A DNA stretch of 64,000 nt from Verticillium longisporum (GCA_019188255.1 JAETXT010000003.1:5704001-5768000); one strand, 5' to 3'. Positions 25,699-37,051 are shown, numbered from the stretch's first letter. The notes: a model not told the origin generated them from the letters alone. Numbers and translations: made by a program.

Positions 25699-26476
25699 TC
25701 AGAAGAAGCGCCACCAGAGGAAGATGATGATGAACAGGCCCAGGCCGCCAATGGGCCCGTACTGCTTGAGCAGCAGCTCCCAGTTGATGCGCACGGCGGC
25801 GCGCTTGTACTTTTGCTGTCGTCGCGCAGGCGCGAGGACAGCTCGCCCATGCGCTCGAGCGAGTCGCCGCGGTACAGGAGGTCCTCAATGTTCTTGGTCA
25901 TGACCTTTGTGACGTCGCGCAGCTCGTCGTTGAGCTTGTCGAGGTTGTTGGCGGCGCGGGCGTCCGAGTAGGTGGCCTTTGTGCGGGTGATGAACGTGTC
26001 AAACTCCATAAAGGCGTAGGGCCGCAGCGTCGGCGACTGCAGCTGCGGGCGGGTACGTCTTTTGAAACTCGGTCGCCAGGTCGGAGAGGTAGGTGAAGGT
26101 CAGGTTGCGCGGGTACTGCCTGTCTGTGATTGTGAGGAAGATGATGTCGTTCTCGATGAGGTAGCTGCGGGCGCATGGGATTAGTGGTTGATTACAACAA
26201 AAGGGGGGGGGGGAGCTGCGGGGGAGGGGGGGGGCCGCACTTGAGGGGTGCTTGGCCGGGCTCGCGGCTGGCGCGGGGGGCGGGTTTGCGGGTGTCCTTG
26301 CGGAGGACGGCGCGGATCTGGTTCTTGATCTCGACGACGTCGCCTTCTTGGTGTTCGTCATCGACCGAGGCGCACAGCATGAGGCCTGCGGAGCAATGTT
26401 AGATCAGTCTGGCTGGAGTGACGTTGTCGAGCGTACCGTCGAGCCTCGCTATTTGTGTTGACCGAATAGACTTCAT
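25699..26476 (-). CDS. sec22: R-SNARE Sec22, with two compensating frameshifts
   Basis: SNARE for ER-Golgi vesicle fusion. Exons are 26437-26476, 26241-26385 and 25699-26164. The first intron (51 nt) has a CTAAC branch and the second is very C-rich on the coding strand. The longin domain starts MKSIRSTQIARLDG, LMLCASVDDEHQEGD. The R-SNARE motif follows (NLDKLNDELRDVTKVMTKNI, EDLLYRGDSLERM), and the C-terminal anchor is GGLGLFIIIFLWWRFF. Two single-base lesions split exon 3: an extra G within GGG at 26047-26049 (between TYPP and QLQSPTLRPYAFMEF) and a missing base in TTTT at 25811-25814 (between RDDSK and KYKRAAVRINWELL). Corrected, the protein is 216 residues, the usual Sec22 length. The net shift is zero, so the exon phase still fits. 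Confidence 0.9.
26200..26236 (+). repeat. Poly-G tracts inside sec22 intron 2
   Basis: Runs of 10, 5 and 9 G separated by a few bases on the plus strand, giving C-tracts in the sec22 pre-mRNA before the acceptor. They could form a G-quadruplex in the template and are prone to read-length error. Confidence 0.75.
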
Positions 26477-27267
26477 TTTGGCTGTATTGGTGGTTGTGGT
26501 GGGTGGGAATGGGGTGTAGCTGCGGGCGGCGATGCCTGATGTATTCGAGGCTGCACGGCGACAGATCGACGTGTCCTCTTGGGAAGGTTGTTGAGGAAGA
26601 GCTCGTGATCGGTGGTGTGGCGAGCAAGACGAACGTTTAAAAGGTACCAATACAGGCAGATGCACCAGAACAGGACAGAAGGGGAATGATGTCAAAGGGG
26701 GTATCAATGTTGGACGTAGAGGTGGTCCTTCTACCAGGGTCCAGGCCAGGCCTTGGATCATCGAAAGGAGGTTCGACGATGATGGCACGCGCTCAGCGAG
26801 CAGCCAATCAGGCCGTCGACAGGGGTCAAGCTTCTAGGCGTAAGTTCGTGGCTGGTAATGCGATTGAGATGTGGCTCTGCGGCTTAGCCTCATGACACTG
26901 AACAACGAACGACACATACGTTTTGCCTTGACATGCCGAATGCAGCATCGCAGAGCTGCCATTATGAAGTCCTGCCGTCCAAGCGGAGGGTCCTAAAAGA
27001 AACAGCTGCTTTCGTTGTATACTGCATATAGATGACAGGTGATTCGGTGCCTCGCAGAGTGCTTGCCAAGTCATCGCTCTCCCCTTTTGTCATGTGCCTT
27101 CTACAAGTCACAACCCAGAGCCTCATGAGACGATAGCCACTGGTTCCTATATTCATCCGACCAATCTGACGCATTGACACTTCTGAGTCTGCAAAACCTG
27201 TTATTTTATGCGCACCGAAGAACCGACCTTCAATCAATGAAACAATAGAGCAAAACCACCGCCAACA
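26477..27267. other. Divergent promoter region, sec22 and ASXH gene
   Basis: Shared upstream region of two divergent genes. No feature could be assigned beyond ordinary non-coding sequence. Confidence 0.45.
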
Positions 27268-28561
27268 ATGGCAAACAAGAAGGATGCCGTCATGGCTGAT
27301 GCTCCACCAGCCAACTCGCGGTCTTCTGGCTTATCTCCTCCGCCATCCGAAATGCAAGGTCTGCCACCTGGGTCTTTGCCAGGTATATTATCAGACCGCA
27401 GTCCAGAGCCCTCACTAAGGATATCTTCACCCGAAACGAAACAGTCCAACTCCGCCTGCGAGCTCTCACCAACCAGAGACATCTCCCCAGTCGACCGGTC
27501 ATTAACGAACAGAAATCTTCCAACAAAGGAAGAAACGGCACCTCTTGAAACTCAGCTCGAAGAGTCTTCTGCCCCCGCCCACGAGCATAAGTCCCCTACG
27601 CAAATTCCGACTTTATCGCCCGAACAAACAGGCGAAATGGCCCCCCTCCGCAGATCTGGTCGCCAGTCGAGAGCTACTCAAAAAGCATCACCAACCACGA
27701 CAGCCACCAAGGTCATCGTCAAGAAGCCAAAAATAACACGGCGCAAGAACTGGTCCGCTGAAGACCTTCTCACGAATGCAAAGTCACCATTGGTGAACGG
27801 AGACATCAGGGTACGTAAGCCTGTTGAGTGCAGAGTCCGTTCAAGATACACCCTCCCCTGGCCAAGAATCAGACAATTGATCCACGCAGGCTATGCTCAG
27901 CGCCCCTGCAGCCTGGGAGATCCTCACGGCAGACGAGCGCGCCGAAATCATCATGCTGCTGCCGGCGGGAACACCCATTCTAGACGCTGGCACGCCCGAG
28001 GCCCGCCCGGACATGGCAAGCCTCGCCTCCGACGACTCGTTCCGCCATGACTGCGCCATGTATGCCGAAAACCTGGGCGACGGCAAGCACGATCCCCAGT
28101 GGCTTGAGGAGGCGTGGGCTGCACACGACGAGCGCGCTGCTGGGGAGTACGAGGAGTATCTCGAGCATCACTTTGAGGAGGAGTGGGGCGTGAAGCTGCC
28201 TGATGAGATGAAGAAAAGTCTCAGTGTTCGACGAGAGGATGGAAGTACGAGCCGTGAGCTGAGTGCGACGGCGAACGGAAAGAGCGAAGTCAACGGCACT
28301 GTCGAGGTGACGGGGGATCCGAGCAATGGCGTTGAAGAGAAGTGTGTTGCGGAGGATGGGCCTCCTGAGGAGCAAAAGTCGCTTGGGATGGAAATATCTG
28401 TTGAGAAGGAGACGATTGAGATGGAGAGACCTGTCAAGGACGAGGCCACGAGGGGCGAGGAAGCTACCAAAGACGAGGAACCCACCAAGGACGAGGAATC
28501 TACACTGGAGCATGATACTGTTGAGACCAAAGGGTCGGTTCCCCACGTGGCTGAGGCTTGA
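27268..28561 (+). CDS. ASXH (Asx homology / DEUBAD-like) domain protein
   Basis: Exon 1 is 27268-27810, the intron 27811-27889 and exon 2 runs to 28561, about 404 residues. The N-terminus is long and Ser/Pro-rich with a basic stretch (VIVKKPKITRRKNW). The ASXH domain spans the splice: WSAEDLLTNAKSPLVNGDIR then AMLSAPAAWEILTADERAE, IIMLLPAGTPILD, DDSFRHDCAMYAENLGDGK. The C-terminus is a Glu/Lys-rich acidic tail. In animals the domain activates a histone H2A deubiquitinase; in fungi the partner is less clear. A nuclear chromatin role is inferred. The frame is intact. Confidence 0.82.
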
Positions 28562-29907
28562 CAGAGGAAGATATCTGGCTTCTATCCATGCTGGACTAGG
28601 TCCATATTTACCAAGTGCATGGAACCCCAAGACGGCCGGTTTGAAGCATTCAACCACAAATTCCTGCTGGGCTAAATAGTAGCTCAAGTCTAGAAAGCAG
28701 TCGCCTTGCCAGCACCTGAAGGAGCGTCATCACCAGCTGCGTCTGCCCCAACTCGTCCCACATCCATGTCGCGTAATACATCCTGAGAGGAATCTCTCTT
28801 TCGACACACTGTTCGCGCCGAGTGTAGCAATCGAATGGAACATATCTTGCTGCCAGTCTCGGATCTAGGTTTCTCGGCCCGGAACGCCATCCGCTCCTCC
28901 AGTCGGCGCTTCAATGCCGAGACACTTGCCATAGCTCCATGCTCCTACGTAGCATTCTCGACAGCACACCGGTAATCCCCGCTCTGGAGGTTGGTCCCCA
29001 GCGGCGGGGTCGTGGGGTGATCTGCTGTGCCGTTGAGCCAGGCCATCTCAAAAGCCGTCGGGAATATCATGCCGGGCGGCGGACACCATCTCAATGAGCC
29101 CAGATCATGCCACCCGCTGTGATGCACTGCATCCTCCATGCCAAGTCCATATCTCCTAGCTCCAACCGAGCTCACAAGTGACGTGATTGGTGGTGTCAAC
29201 CCCAGGCTAGATGCTAATGCTTGTCTCCCAGGCGAATCTGGGCAGCACGCGAGGAGGGAACAATCCGAACCGTGATCCCAATGAACTGGAAACGACACGC
29301 ATCCATCGCACCACATGCCCCAACCCCAGACTGCCTCAGAGTGCGGGGGCACAGGATCTTTGTCTGCCGGTCTGCCTTGAGTATTCCGACAGTTTTCCCT
29401 CGGTTGCGACCGACTTTTTCCACCAGATGCTCGACACGATTTCTTGCCTCTTTGAGCCGGCCCTATCGGGTGCGCTTCATCCGCCGTCTAAGCACCTGGT
29501 CTTAGCCCCTCTCGGCATCACCAGCTTCACCCGCGGCCAGCCTCGTGCGGGAGTCTGTAGATCAATGAGGTGATGCTGCGCGACTGTCCTTGGCAGCGCG
29601 TGCCTTGGCCTCCTTTGTGGCCTCAAACAGACGCTACGAGGGCTTCCCCGTGGGGAAATGCGGGCGTCGAGCGCTGTTGAGCAGCATGGCGGGCAACGCT
29701 GGGTTGTTTGTCAGGCAATGTCAATAGATCGACAATGGAGAGACCGAATGTTGAGACAACGCGCACACCACTTTGAAAACTATATAATCCCCGCCGAAGT
29801 ATGTCACGATCATCCCCGAGGCATTCTCAATTCCATCATTCGCTACACGAGTAACTTGCGGCTCAGAACAGCTGTCGGTCTAGTAAGGAACGCTGCCGTG
29901 GCCCAGT
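28562..29907. other. Intergenic region before second MFS gene
   Basis: Apart from the doubtful 80-residue ORF at 28690-28932 I see no coding feature. A typical TATA-like element (TATATAAT) lies at about 29781-29788, some 120 bases before the MFS start. Confidence 0.45.
28690..28932 (-). CDS. Possible small basic protein, 80 residues
   Basis: A single-exon ORF starting MASVSALKRRLEERMAFR with G at -3 and +4. It is basic in the N-terminal half and Gly/Ala/Asp-rich at the end. I recognise no family. It sits alone between two plus-strand genes and might be one exon of a longer gene or a chance ORF. Confidence 0.28.
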   Translation of the reverse strand: MASVSALKRRLEERMAFRAEKPRSETGSKICSIRLLHSARTVCRKRDSSQDVLRDMDVGRVGADAAGDDAPSGAGKATAF

Positions 29908-31681
29908 ATGGCTTCTCAACACCCCCTCGAGATCTTGCCTAGCAAGGAACAGGCCGGAGCAGACCATGTGTCCGAAGTGGGCCACACGCCGAGCGATATC
30001 AAGGAGGTCAAGGTCCAGTCCGTCGAGCTCGCCGATGCCATCGCCAAGGACCAGCCCGACTTTAGGTCCCGCTCCATGATCACTCTCTATGCCCTCATGC
30101 TCTTCGCCACCCTGAGTACGTGCCTCCCGCTTGCTGTGGAGTTGCCAGAACAGTGTGAAGGATAACACCAGCTGACCACGGACAGACGGCTGCATGAACG
30201 GCTACGACGGCTCTGTCATGAGCTCGATCAACGCCATGACGCAGTGGCACGACTACTTTGGCGTCGGGCACACTGGGTCCCAGCTCGGCCTCGTCATGGC
30301 CATCTACACGGGCGGCACCACGACCGGCAGCGTCTTTAGCGGGTTCATCGTTGACACGTTTGGGCGACGCATGGGCATGGCCACGGGGGCCATCTTTATC
30401 ATCATCGGCTCCATCGTGCAGGCGTCATCGACGACACTGGCGGCATTCATTGGTGGCCGCTTCATCGTCGGATTCGGCGTGCCACAGTGCACCACGGCGG
30501 CGCCCATGTACATTGTCGAGATGGCGTTCCCCACCTGGAGAGGCCTCGCCGGCGGTCTCTACAACGTGCTGGGCTGGTACATTGGATCTCTGAGTAAGTT
30601 TGCGATTCTCGGCCCCCGCGCCTACCGACCTCGCACAGAAGCTGACGGCGCGGGGTATTCAGCGGCCAGCTGGTCGTGCTATGGCCTCGCCAACATTCAG
30701 GGCAACATGTCGTGGCGCATCCCGTACATCATCCAGGCCATCCCGGCGACGATCGTCGTCGTCTTGGCCTTTTTCATCCCCGAGAGCCCCCGCTGGCTCT
30801 TCGGCAAGGGGCGCAACGAGCAGGCGAAGAAGGTGCTCGTCAAGTACCACGGCAACGGCAACGACGACTCGGCCGTGGTGCGGCTCGAGTGCGAGGAGAT
30901 CCAGTACTCGGTGGAGACGAACGCCGAGCTGCGCGACGGCAAGTGGTGGGACTACGGGGTGCTGTTCCGGACGGCGGCGTCGCGGTACCGCATGTGGCTC
31001 ATCTTCCTCATCTCGACCTTTTCGCAGTTCACGGGCGGCGCCGTCATCTCGTACTACCTGCCGACGATCCTGCAGACGGTGGGCATCACGTCGCCGCGGC
31101 AGCAGCTGCTGATGAACGGCCTCAACACTGTCTTTTCGTTCTGCGGCGGCATCGTCGGCTCCTTCTTCGTCGACAGGGTCGGCCGCCGGCCGCTGCTGCT
31201 GTGGGGCGTGTTCCTGACGGGCCTCATCTACGTGCCCATCAACGTGCTCGCGGGCCTCGCCGACGGCAACATTGAGCGGGCGTCCGGGTACGCCTTCATC
31301 GGCATGATGTTCCTCTACGGCATCGTGTCGTCGTTTTGCTGGACGCCGCTGCAGGCGCTGTACCCGGCCGAGGTGCTCAGCACGGACATTCGAGGCAAGG
31401 GGCTGGCGGCCAACAACCTGATCGCCGGCCTGTTCGGCTTTATCAACCTCTATGCCATCCCGACGGGTCTCGAGGACATTGGCTGGAGGATGTACACGAT
31501 TCTGCTGTCGCTGCACGTGGTGCACTGGGTGCTCATGTGGTTCGTGTCCGTGGAGACGATGGGCCGGTCTCTGGAGGAGCTTGAGGAGATTTTCAACGAC
31601 CCGACGCCGGTCAAGAGGAGCAAGCAGTTCAACAAGGTTGTCGTCGGATCGGGTGTGGGTGTCAAGGTGACGGACGCCTGA
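29908..31681 (+). CDS. MFS sugar transporter (lactose permease / hexose porter type)
   Basis: Exons are 29908-30115, 30186-30593 and 30663-31681, about 544 residues with 12 spans. Sugar-porter signatures: NGCMNGYDGSVMSSIN (span 1), DTFGRRMG, GRFIVGFGV, PESPRWLFGKGR, DRVGRRPLLL, PAEVLSTDIRGKG and ETMGRSLEELEEIF in place of PETKG. The cytosolic N-terminus is about 55 residues. Intron 2 (30594-30662) is 69 nt with no in-frame stop, so it could be read through. Splicing is preferred because it gives GSLTASWSCYG, the usual span junction, and a CTGAC branch is present. It is not closely similar to the MFS gene at 13969; they look like different subfamilies. The frame is intact. Confidence 0.9.
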
Positions 31682-32024
31682 GTCTTGCTGGAGTAGGAGA
31701 TCAATGGGTCAACGATAGGCGATGCCAAGGATTGAATGCAATACTAGTTTAACAAGATGACCGATAAATTGAAAGATTGAAAGAAGAGAAAAAACATGAA
31801 GATGCAGAAGTGGAAGGTCCGTTGATGTACGGCTTAAGTGGAGAATCGGCTGTGGCGGTGCGCAAAAAGATTCGAGTGGCTCACTCACCACATGACTGAC
31901 CTCACTCAGTCAACTCGAACAATATCACCAGTCAAACGCTCCGTGAAGATTTAACTTCTGACTTGAGCATAAAAAAAAGGATAAACAAATACATATCACA
32001 GACACATCCTCAGCCAACACGGCC
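31682..32024. other. Intergenic, no feature seen
   Basis: AT-rich spacer between the MFS gene and elp5, both plus strand. An A8 run lies at about 31970-31977. Confidence 0.45.
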
Positions 32025-33215
32025 ATGCCGTCGGCACAGTCGCACAGCCGCTCACACAGCCTGCTCCTGCTGCAGAAGCTCCTCAACCTTCGCGATGGCT
32101 CGAGTCCCCTGACCCTCGTACTCGACAACCTCGAGCAGAGCGCAACCCCTGTCATCCGAGAGTTCGTCGCAAGAGCCAAGGTCATTCATCCCCGATCACC
32201 ATCGTTACTGTGTCTCGTTCTAACACATACAGATCGGCAAGAGCAAGGTCATCTTCCTGTCCTTCGCGACCCTCAAGAAACCCCGTGACATAGACGTCTT
32301 CGTCAAGGGCCGCGGCAAGAACCTCACAGCTCTGAGGACAGAGATTCTATCCCACTACCCCAAGCCAGACGACCAGGCCGGCAAAGCGAAGCGCAAACCC
32401 TCCCAACGTGAGTCCCCCCGTTCCCCCCCATGAACCCAACCCGCTGACGAGCAACCCCAGGCACCCTCGTGCTGCTCGACTCGCTCAACGACCTGGCAAC
32501 CGCCCACGCCCACGACCTCCCCGGCTTCCTCTCCTCCATCCTCTCCCCCGCCACCTCCCTCGTGGCCGTCTACCACACCGACGTGCCCCTCCTCCTCCCC
32601 GCCACCGTGTCCGAGTACGAGCCCCACCCGCTGACGACCCTCTCCCACCTCGCCACGGCCCTGCTGCGCCTGTCGGCCCTGTCGCAGGAGACGGCCCGCC
32701 AACGAGCCCGCGACCGCGCCCTGCAGGAGCCCGAGTTCGGCCTCGCCGCGCACCGCGAGGGCGTGCTCCTCGGCCTGCAGAGCGAGGCCCGCACATTCGG
32801 CGCAGGCGCAGGCACAACAACAGCAGCGGACTCGGAAGCAGACGCCCGCGCCGCCGTCGTGGACATGGAACTCCGCCGACGCAGCGGCCGCGCCGTGCGC
32901 GCGCGCTTCGTGCTCTACCCCGCGCGCGACGGCGTCGCGGCGTCGAGGGTCGGCTTGCTGGCGGACCATGCTGCTTTCGCGCCGCGCGGGGCAGGCGGCG
33001 CAGGAGGAGGGGCAGAGGGCGGCGCAGGGCAGGACGAGGGCGAGCCGGAGAGCACGTTCAGTCTCGGGTTGACGGAGAAGCAGAGGCGGGACCGCGACGG
33101 CATCGTGCTGCCGTATTTCGATGCGCAGACGGATATCGGGGCTGGAGAGGGGGGGCGGATCTTGTACGAGATGGGGCGGGAGGATGATTTTGATGATGAA
33201 GAGGATGAGATATAG
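32025..33215 (+). CDS. elp5: Elongator complex subunit Elp5 (Iki1)
   Basis: Part of the Elp4-Elp5-Elp6 ring of Elongator, which modifies wobble uridines in tRNA. Exons are 32025-32180, 32233-32407 and 32461-33215, about 361 residues. The N-terminal RecA-like fold shows LLLLQKLLNLRDGSSPLTLV, LDNLEQSATPVIREFVARAK, KVIFLSFATLKKPRD and TLVLLDSLNDLATA. There is no intact Walker A, as expected for this family. The C-terminal part is Gly/Ala-rich and ends in the acidic EDDFDDEEDEI tail typical of Elp5. The first intron has an unusual GTCATT donor but a good TTCTAAC branch. The frame is intact. Confidence 0.88.
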
Positions 33216-33280
33216 GCGTGATAGTACGACTGGCTGCTCTGCCAGCTGCATGACGAGGAAAAAGATGATGAATGAAGAAT

Positions 33281-33364
33281 TATGGTTCAGTACTCAGTGA
33301 TAATGGTTCAGTACTCAGTGATTATGGTCCAGTACTCAGTGATTATGGTCCAGTACTCAGTGAT
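33281..33364 (+). repeat. 21-bp tandem repeat, four copies
   Basis: The unit TATGGTYCAGTACTCAGTGAT lies between the convergent elp5 and CLPTM1 genes. Copies 1-2 have TTCAG and copies 3-4 TCCAG. It is probably in both 3' UTRs. The 21-bp unit keeps a frame open, which creates artefact ORFs. Confidence 0.93.
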
Positions 33365-33485
33365 TTTCATGACCCAACGTCTAAGCAAACCCCAGCCATA
33401 TCCACACTCTATTTTTCTTGTGCATACGCAGGCACGATGCCGACTGACCTATCCGACACCAGTTTTTGCTTCACCACGCAGCCCC

Positions 33486-35728
33486 TCACTTTCTCCTCTT
33501 GGCCTTGCCCTTGTCGGCCCCCGTGGCCTTCTCGGCGGCGGCCTCCATCTTGTGCGTCGCAGCCTCGACGACGGGCTCGGCCTCGACGACGGGCTCGGCC
33601 TCGACGACGGGCTCGGCCTCGACGACGGGCTCGGCCTCGACGACGGGCTCGGCCTCGACGACGGGCTCGGCCTCCTTGTCGAGCAGCGCCTTGGCGTTGG
33701 CGCGGTCGGCCTCCTCCTCCTCGCCGCCGCCCTGGCCAAACTCGTTGACGCGCGAGTAGTCGGTCGTGTAGGCCCAGCGCTGGTAGATGTAGACGAAGAA
33801 GATGACGTCGTCGCGGAACGTGGCGAGGCGGTGCAGGATGGGCATCTTGATGGTAAAGGCAAAGAGGTCGTCGATGAAGGTGTTGAGGAACTTGTACATC
33901 ATGGCCTTGGCGGGCATGTGGGCGACGCTCTTGAGGCGGTAGTTGATGTAGAGCGAGGGCACCATCATGAGGAAGCCGTAGGCGTAGACGGAGCCGACGA
34001 GGGTGGCGATGGTGTACGAGTACCACGACTTGTGCTCGTCGTAGACGAGCGAGTAGACGGCGTAGGCGATGAGCAGGGGCACGCCGGCCATGTACATGTA
34101 CTTGAAGGCAATCTCGTCGTACTCCTTGGTCTTCTCCTCCGTGTCGCTGAGCTTGTGCTTGTCCTCAAAGGCGATGCGGTAGGGGAAGAGGGCGCCGGCG
34201 TCGGCCGTGGTGAGGCGGACGTTGACGACGGTGGTGATCTTCCAGAGCTCAATGAGGATGCCCATGGCCTGGGAGCCGAGGATGACCCAGCTCGTGTTCT
34301 CCGAGTTGTCAATGAGGTAGAGCAGAATGACGGCCTGCATGAAGGCGTTGGCGAGGATGGAGCGGACCGAGATGCCGACATTGTCCTTCTTCTTGCGGTA
34401 GTGGGCAATGTCGGAGCCAAAGGCGAGCATCTCGAGGATGATGTGGGCGACGGTGACGACGGCCGTGATGGCGAGCAGGTAGGGGTTGGAGTCGAGGAGA
34501 ATCTCCTTGACCATCTCGACCTCGGTGCCGTCGCCGCCGCCGGGGGCGGCGTTGCCAAAGGCAGCCTGGCGGGCCGTCTCCTTGCTGCTCAGCTCAATGG
34601 ACGACATGAGGCCCATCTGCCAGTAGCGCAGGTTGCCGAGGTCAATGTGGATGGGCAGCTCGGTGACCGTGTCGTTGAGCAGCGTCATGTGCGTCCGCAG
34701 CTGCCAGAACTTGTTGACGAAGAGCATGGGGTCTGCGACGGTCAGCTGGGCGTCTTGGGGAGGAGGTGTGCATGTCTACTCACAGTACCACGAGTTCTGG
34801 CCGGTGCCGTCGCGGGCGTCGGTGGGTTCGAGGTGCAGGAAGTGGCGGGTCGCGGGGTGCAGGCTGCGGTGGTCGAGGACGCCCGAGTCGGGGATCGTGG
34901 ACAGCGTGATGTTGGGATGGTAGTAGCTGGCGATGACGGGGCCGCTGGGCGCCTCGTCAAGGGCGTCGTCGGCATCGGCGTCGGCACTGTCCAAGAGGGA
35001 GCGCGTCTTGGAGACCTTCTTCTTGGGAAGGTACTGGGTCAGAGGGTAGGCGAAGTGGTAGGCCGAGGCGACGTCGAAGCCGGCGACGTAGGGGTCGGGC
35101 TGCTCGCCGGTCAGGGCGAGGTAGAAGTGGCCCCAGAGCGTGACGTTGTGCTGGACCGAGGCGGGCACGGTAAAGGTGGCGTCGGCGGAGCGCTTGTCGC
35201 TGTAGTTGCCGAGATGGAAGTTGGTCTCCCGCAGGACGATCTTGTCGGCAGGCGTCTTGGCGAGGGGCTCGGGACGCGGCGAGTCGGACAGGGTGACGAT
35301 GATGTCGATGTGGCTGTCGAGCGGCCACATGGGCGCGATGCGGGCCGGGTTGGGATCAAAGGTGGCGCCCTCGGCGAGCGTCTTGGGACGGAGGACGTGG
35401 GGCGGGATGCCGCCGAGGTTGGCGGGGACGGTGTAGACCTTGCCCTGGGGATCGGTGACCTCGGTGGCCCCGCCGACGGGCTTCTTGAGGAAATAGTTGG
35501 CGAAAAAGTTCATGGCGGACCAGGTGGCGAAGCCGACGAGGAGCTTCTGGGTGGTGCTCATGGTGAAGCCCTAGGTTCGTCAGTCCATTGTCTCGATGGC
35601 TCCATTGTCTCGATGGCAAGAAGAGGGCGACGGCCAAGACTCACGCCCTGTTGTGGAGGCTGCTGGGGAGCACCGGCAGGCGCAGGACCGGCGCCGCCGA
35701 CGGCAGCGAGGGCATCGACGTGCGGCAT
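33486..35728 (-). CDS. CLPTM1 family multi-pass membrane protein
   Basis: Exons are 35645-35728, 34784-35570 and 33486-34732, about 705 residues. The first exon gives a Pro/Ala-rich cytosolic start (MPHVDALAAVGGAG). The intron is followed by the first span (KLLVGFATWSAMNFFANYF), a large luminal domain, then the conserved CLPTM1 core: WQLRTHMTLLNDTVTELPIH, LRYWQMGLMSS, EMVKEILLDSNPYLLAIT, DIAHYRKKKDNVGISVRS, YSWYSYT-like segment, YGFLMMVPSLYINYRLKSVAH, TFIDDLFAFTIKMP, RLATFRDDVIFFVYIYQRW. The family includes human CLPTM1 and CLPTM1L, linked to ER membrane lipid scrambling and receptor trafficking. The tail carries six VVEAEP copies and a Lys-rich end. The frame is intact. Confidence 0.93.
33562..33669 (-). 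repeat. 18-bp repeat, six copies, in the CLPTM1 tail
   Basis: The plus-strand unit GCCTCGACGACGGGCTCG is perfect in all six copies and encodes VVEAEP on the minus strand. Identical codons in every copy point to recent expansion. Confidence 0.95.
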
Positions 35729-35730
35729 GA

Positions 35731-35800
35731 TGGGATGCTCTGGGGATTGTCGGCAGGACTATTGATGGGATGCTCTGGGGATTGTCGGCAGGACTATTGA
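35731..35800 (+). repeat. 35-bp perfect tandem duplication
   Basis: Two identical head-to-tail copies of a 35-bp unit beginning TGGGATGCTCTGGGG and ending GGACTATTGA, directly upstream of the CLPTM1 start codon. Confidence 0.95.
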
Positions 35801-36218
35801 TGGATCGAGGGGGGTGCTCGAAGGCAGGTCCTGTGGCAAGCCGTTGTCGAAGGACAAAGCGATCTTGCGGATGGAGGATGCGGCACTCGTGGCAGCGACA
35901 CGTTGTGAGGGCACGATGGAAGTCGAAAGAAGGACCACCAAAACGGTCGTGATAGATCGAAAGACGGTGGAGACGGCCCTGGCCCTCTGGCCTGGCCCTC
36001 AGTGCTGGCATCAGTGCAGGTGTCCGCTGTCAGTGGTAGGCTGCGTGCCCTGGGGCGCGGTGCAGTCCCAAGGCAGGCCTGTGAGCGTAGAGCTCGCTCG
36101 GCGAATCAGGGGGCGCCGGCAGCCCACGCCACGATCGAGCACCCGGCTGAACCACGGCATGCAGGCTGGGCCCTAGATCCTGTAGGCCCCTGACGGTCCA
36201 GTAGGTACTGGCAGACTG

Positions 36219-36348
36219 GATACCTAGGTACCTAAGCTCGCTAAGGTAGGTACCTAAGCTTGCTGAGGTAGGTAGGTAGGTAGGTACCTAAGCTCGCTAA
36301 GTAAGGTAGGTAGGTAGGTACCTAAGCTCGCTAAGTAAGGTACCTAGG
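36219..36348. repeat. GGTAGGTACCTAAGCTCGCTAAG repeat block
   Basis: Irregular array of TACCTAGGTA, GGTAGGTAGGTA and ACCTAAGCTYGCTRAG units, with at least four copies of ACCTAAGCT. It is the densest site of the recurring CCTAGGTA-type motif. Confidence 0.85.
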
Positions 36349-36479
36349 GAGGTGGTGGCCAGAGGACATTTGATCACCTCGACAGGCTCACAACTGGACG
36401 TACCCAGCTAGACACCATGACTCGCAAGCTCCAGAAACGTCTAACGCCCATCACCAGACCATCGTCACCTGCACCATCA

Positions 36480-36519
36480 ATCCATCGGCGGATCCATCGG
36501 CGGATCCATCGGCGGATCC
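36480..36519 (+). repeat. 12-bp repeat (ATCCATCGGCGG)
   Basis: About three and a third tandem copies of ATCCATCGGCGG in the LOG-gene upstream region. Confidence 0.88.
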
Positions 36520-36892
36520 TTCGGGCCCTGCCTGCCACGAGGAACCATCGGAGACGTTGGCCCCTGGGCATCCTGGAGGAGCTGGACCCAACTCGGCCCG
36601 TTGCTACGCGCACGCGCTCGCTCGGTTCCTGGCATTGCAGTGTCTCAACCGTCAGGACCGGACGCCGGACTATACCCACGGCCTGTGACCCCAATGCAAT
36701 GGCTGTGGTGGGGGTGAGGCGCGTCCTCGGCCTTCGCCACTCTTTGACCTCCTCGACTTCGTTGGGGGGGGGGCCTCTCTCTTTGCTTGACACTACATAT
36801 ATCGGATGCAGACCGCCTTCTTGACGTGCCTCGATTCACACCTTTTAGCTTTCTTCGTCCAAAGTCGCTCTCTACAAGACGGTCCTTCAACG

Positions 36893-36945
36893 CAGAACGT
36901 CCCTCCAAGGCAGAACGTCCCTCCAAGGCAGAACGTCCCGATACG
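36893..36945 (+). repeat. 18-bp repeat, about three copies
   Basis: The unit GCAGAACGTCCCTCCAAG is repeated almost perfectly in the probable 5' leader of the LOG gene. Confidence 0.85.
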
Positions 36946-37051
36946 CCAACGCTTTTGAGTTGCATCGCCATCGCCACATTCTCTTCAGACGCATCTCGTC
37001 TCACAACAGCTTGGGCATCGCACTCTGCTCACACGTCTACACAACCACGCA

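Larger units (their letters stand above)
35729..37051. other. Divergent promoter region with several short repeats
   Basis: Between the CLPTM1 and LOG genes, which are divergent. It holds the 35-bp duplication at 35731-35800, the GGTACCTAAGCTCGCTAAG block at 36219-36348, a GGATCCATCGGC repeat at 36480-36519, a G10 run near 36766 and an 18-bp repeat at 36893-36945. No coding feature was seen. Confidence 0.55.

Noticed and set aside
33282..35765. 827-residue plus-strand ORF over CLPTM1
   Set aside because: Antisense shadow of CLPTM1, opened at its start by the 21-bp repeat; no domain, and it ignores the CLPTM1 introns.
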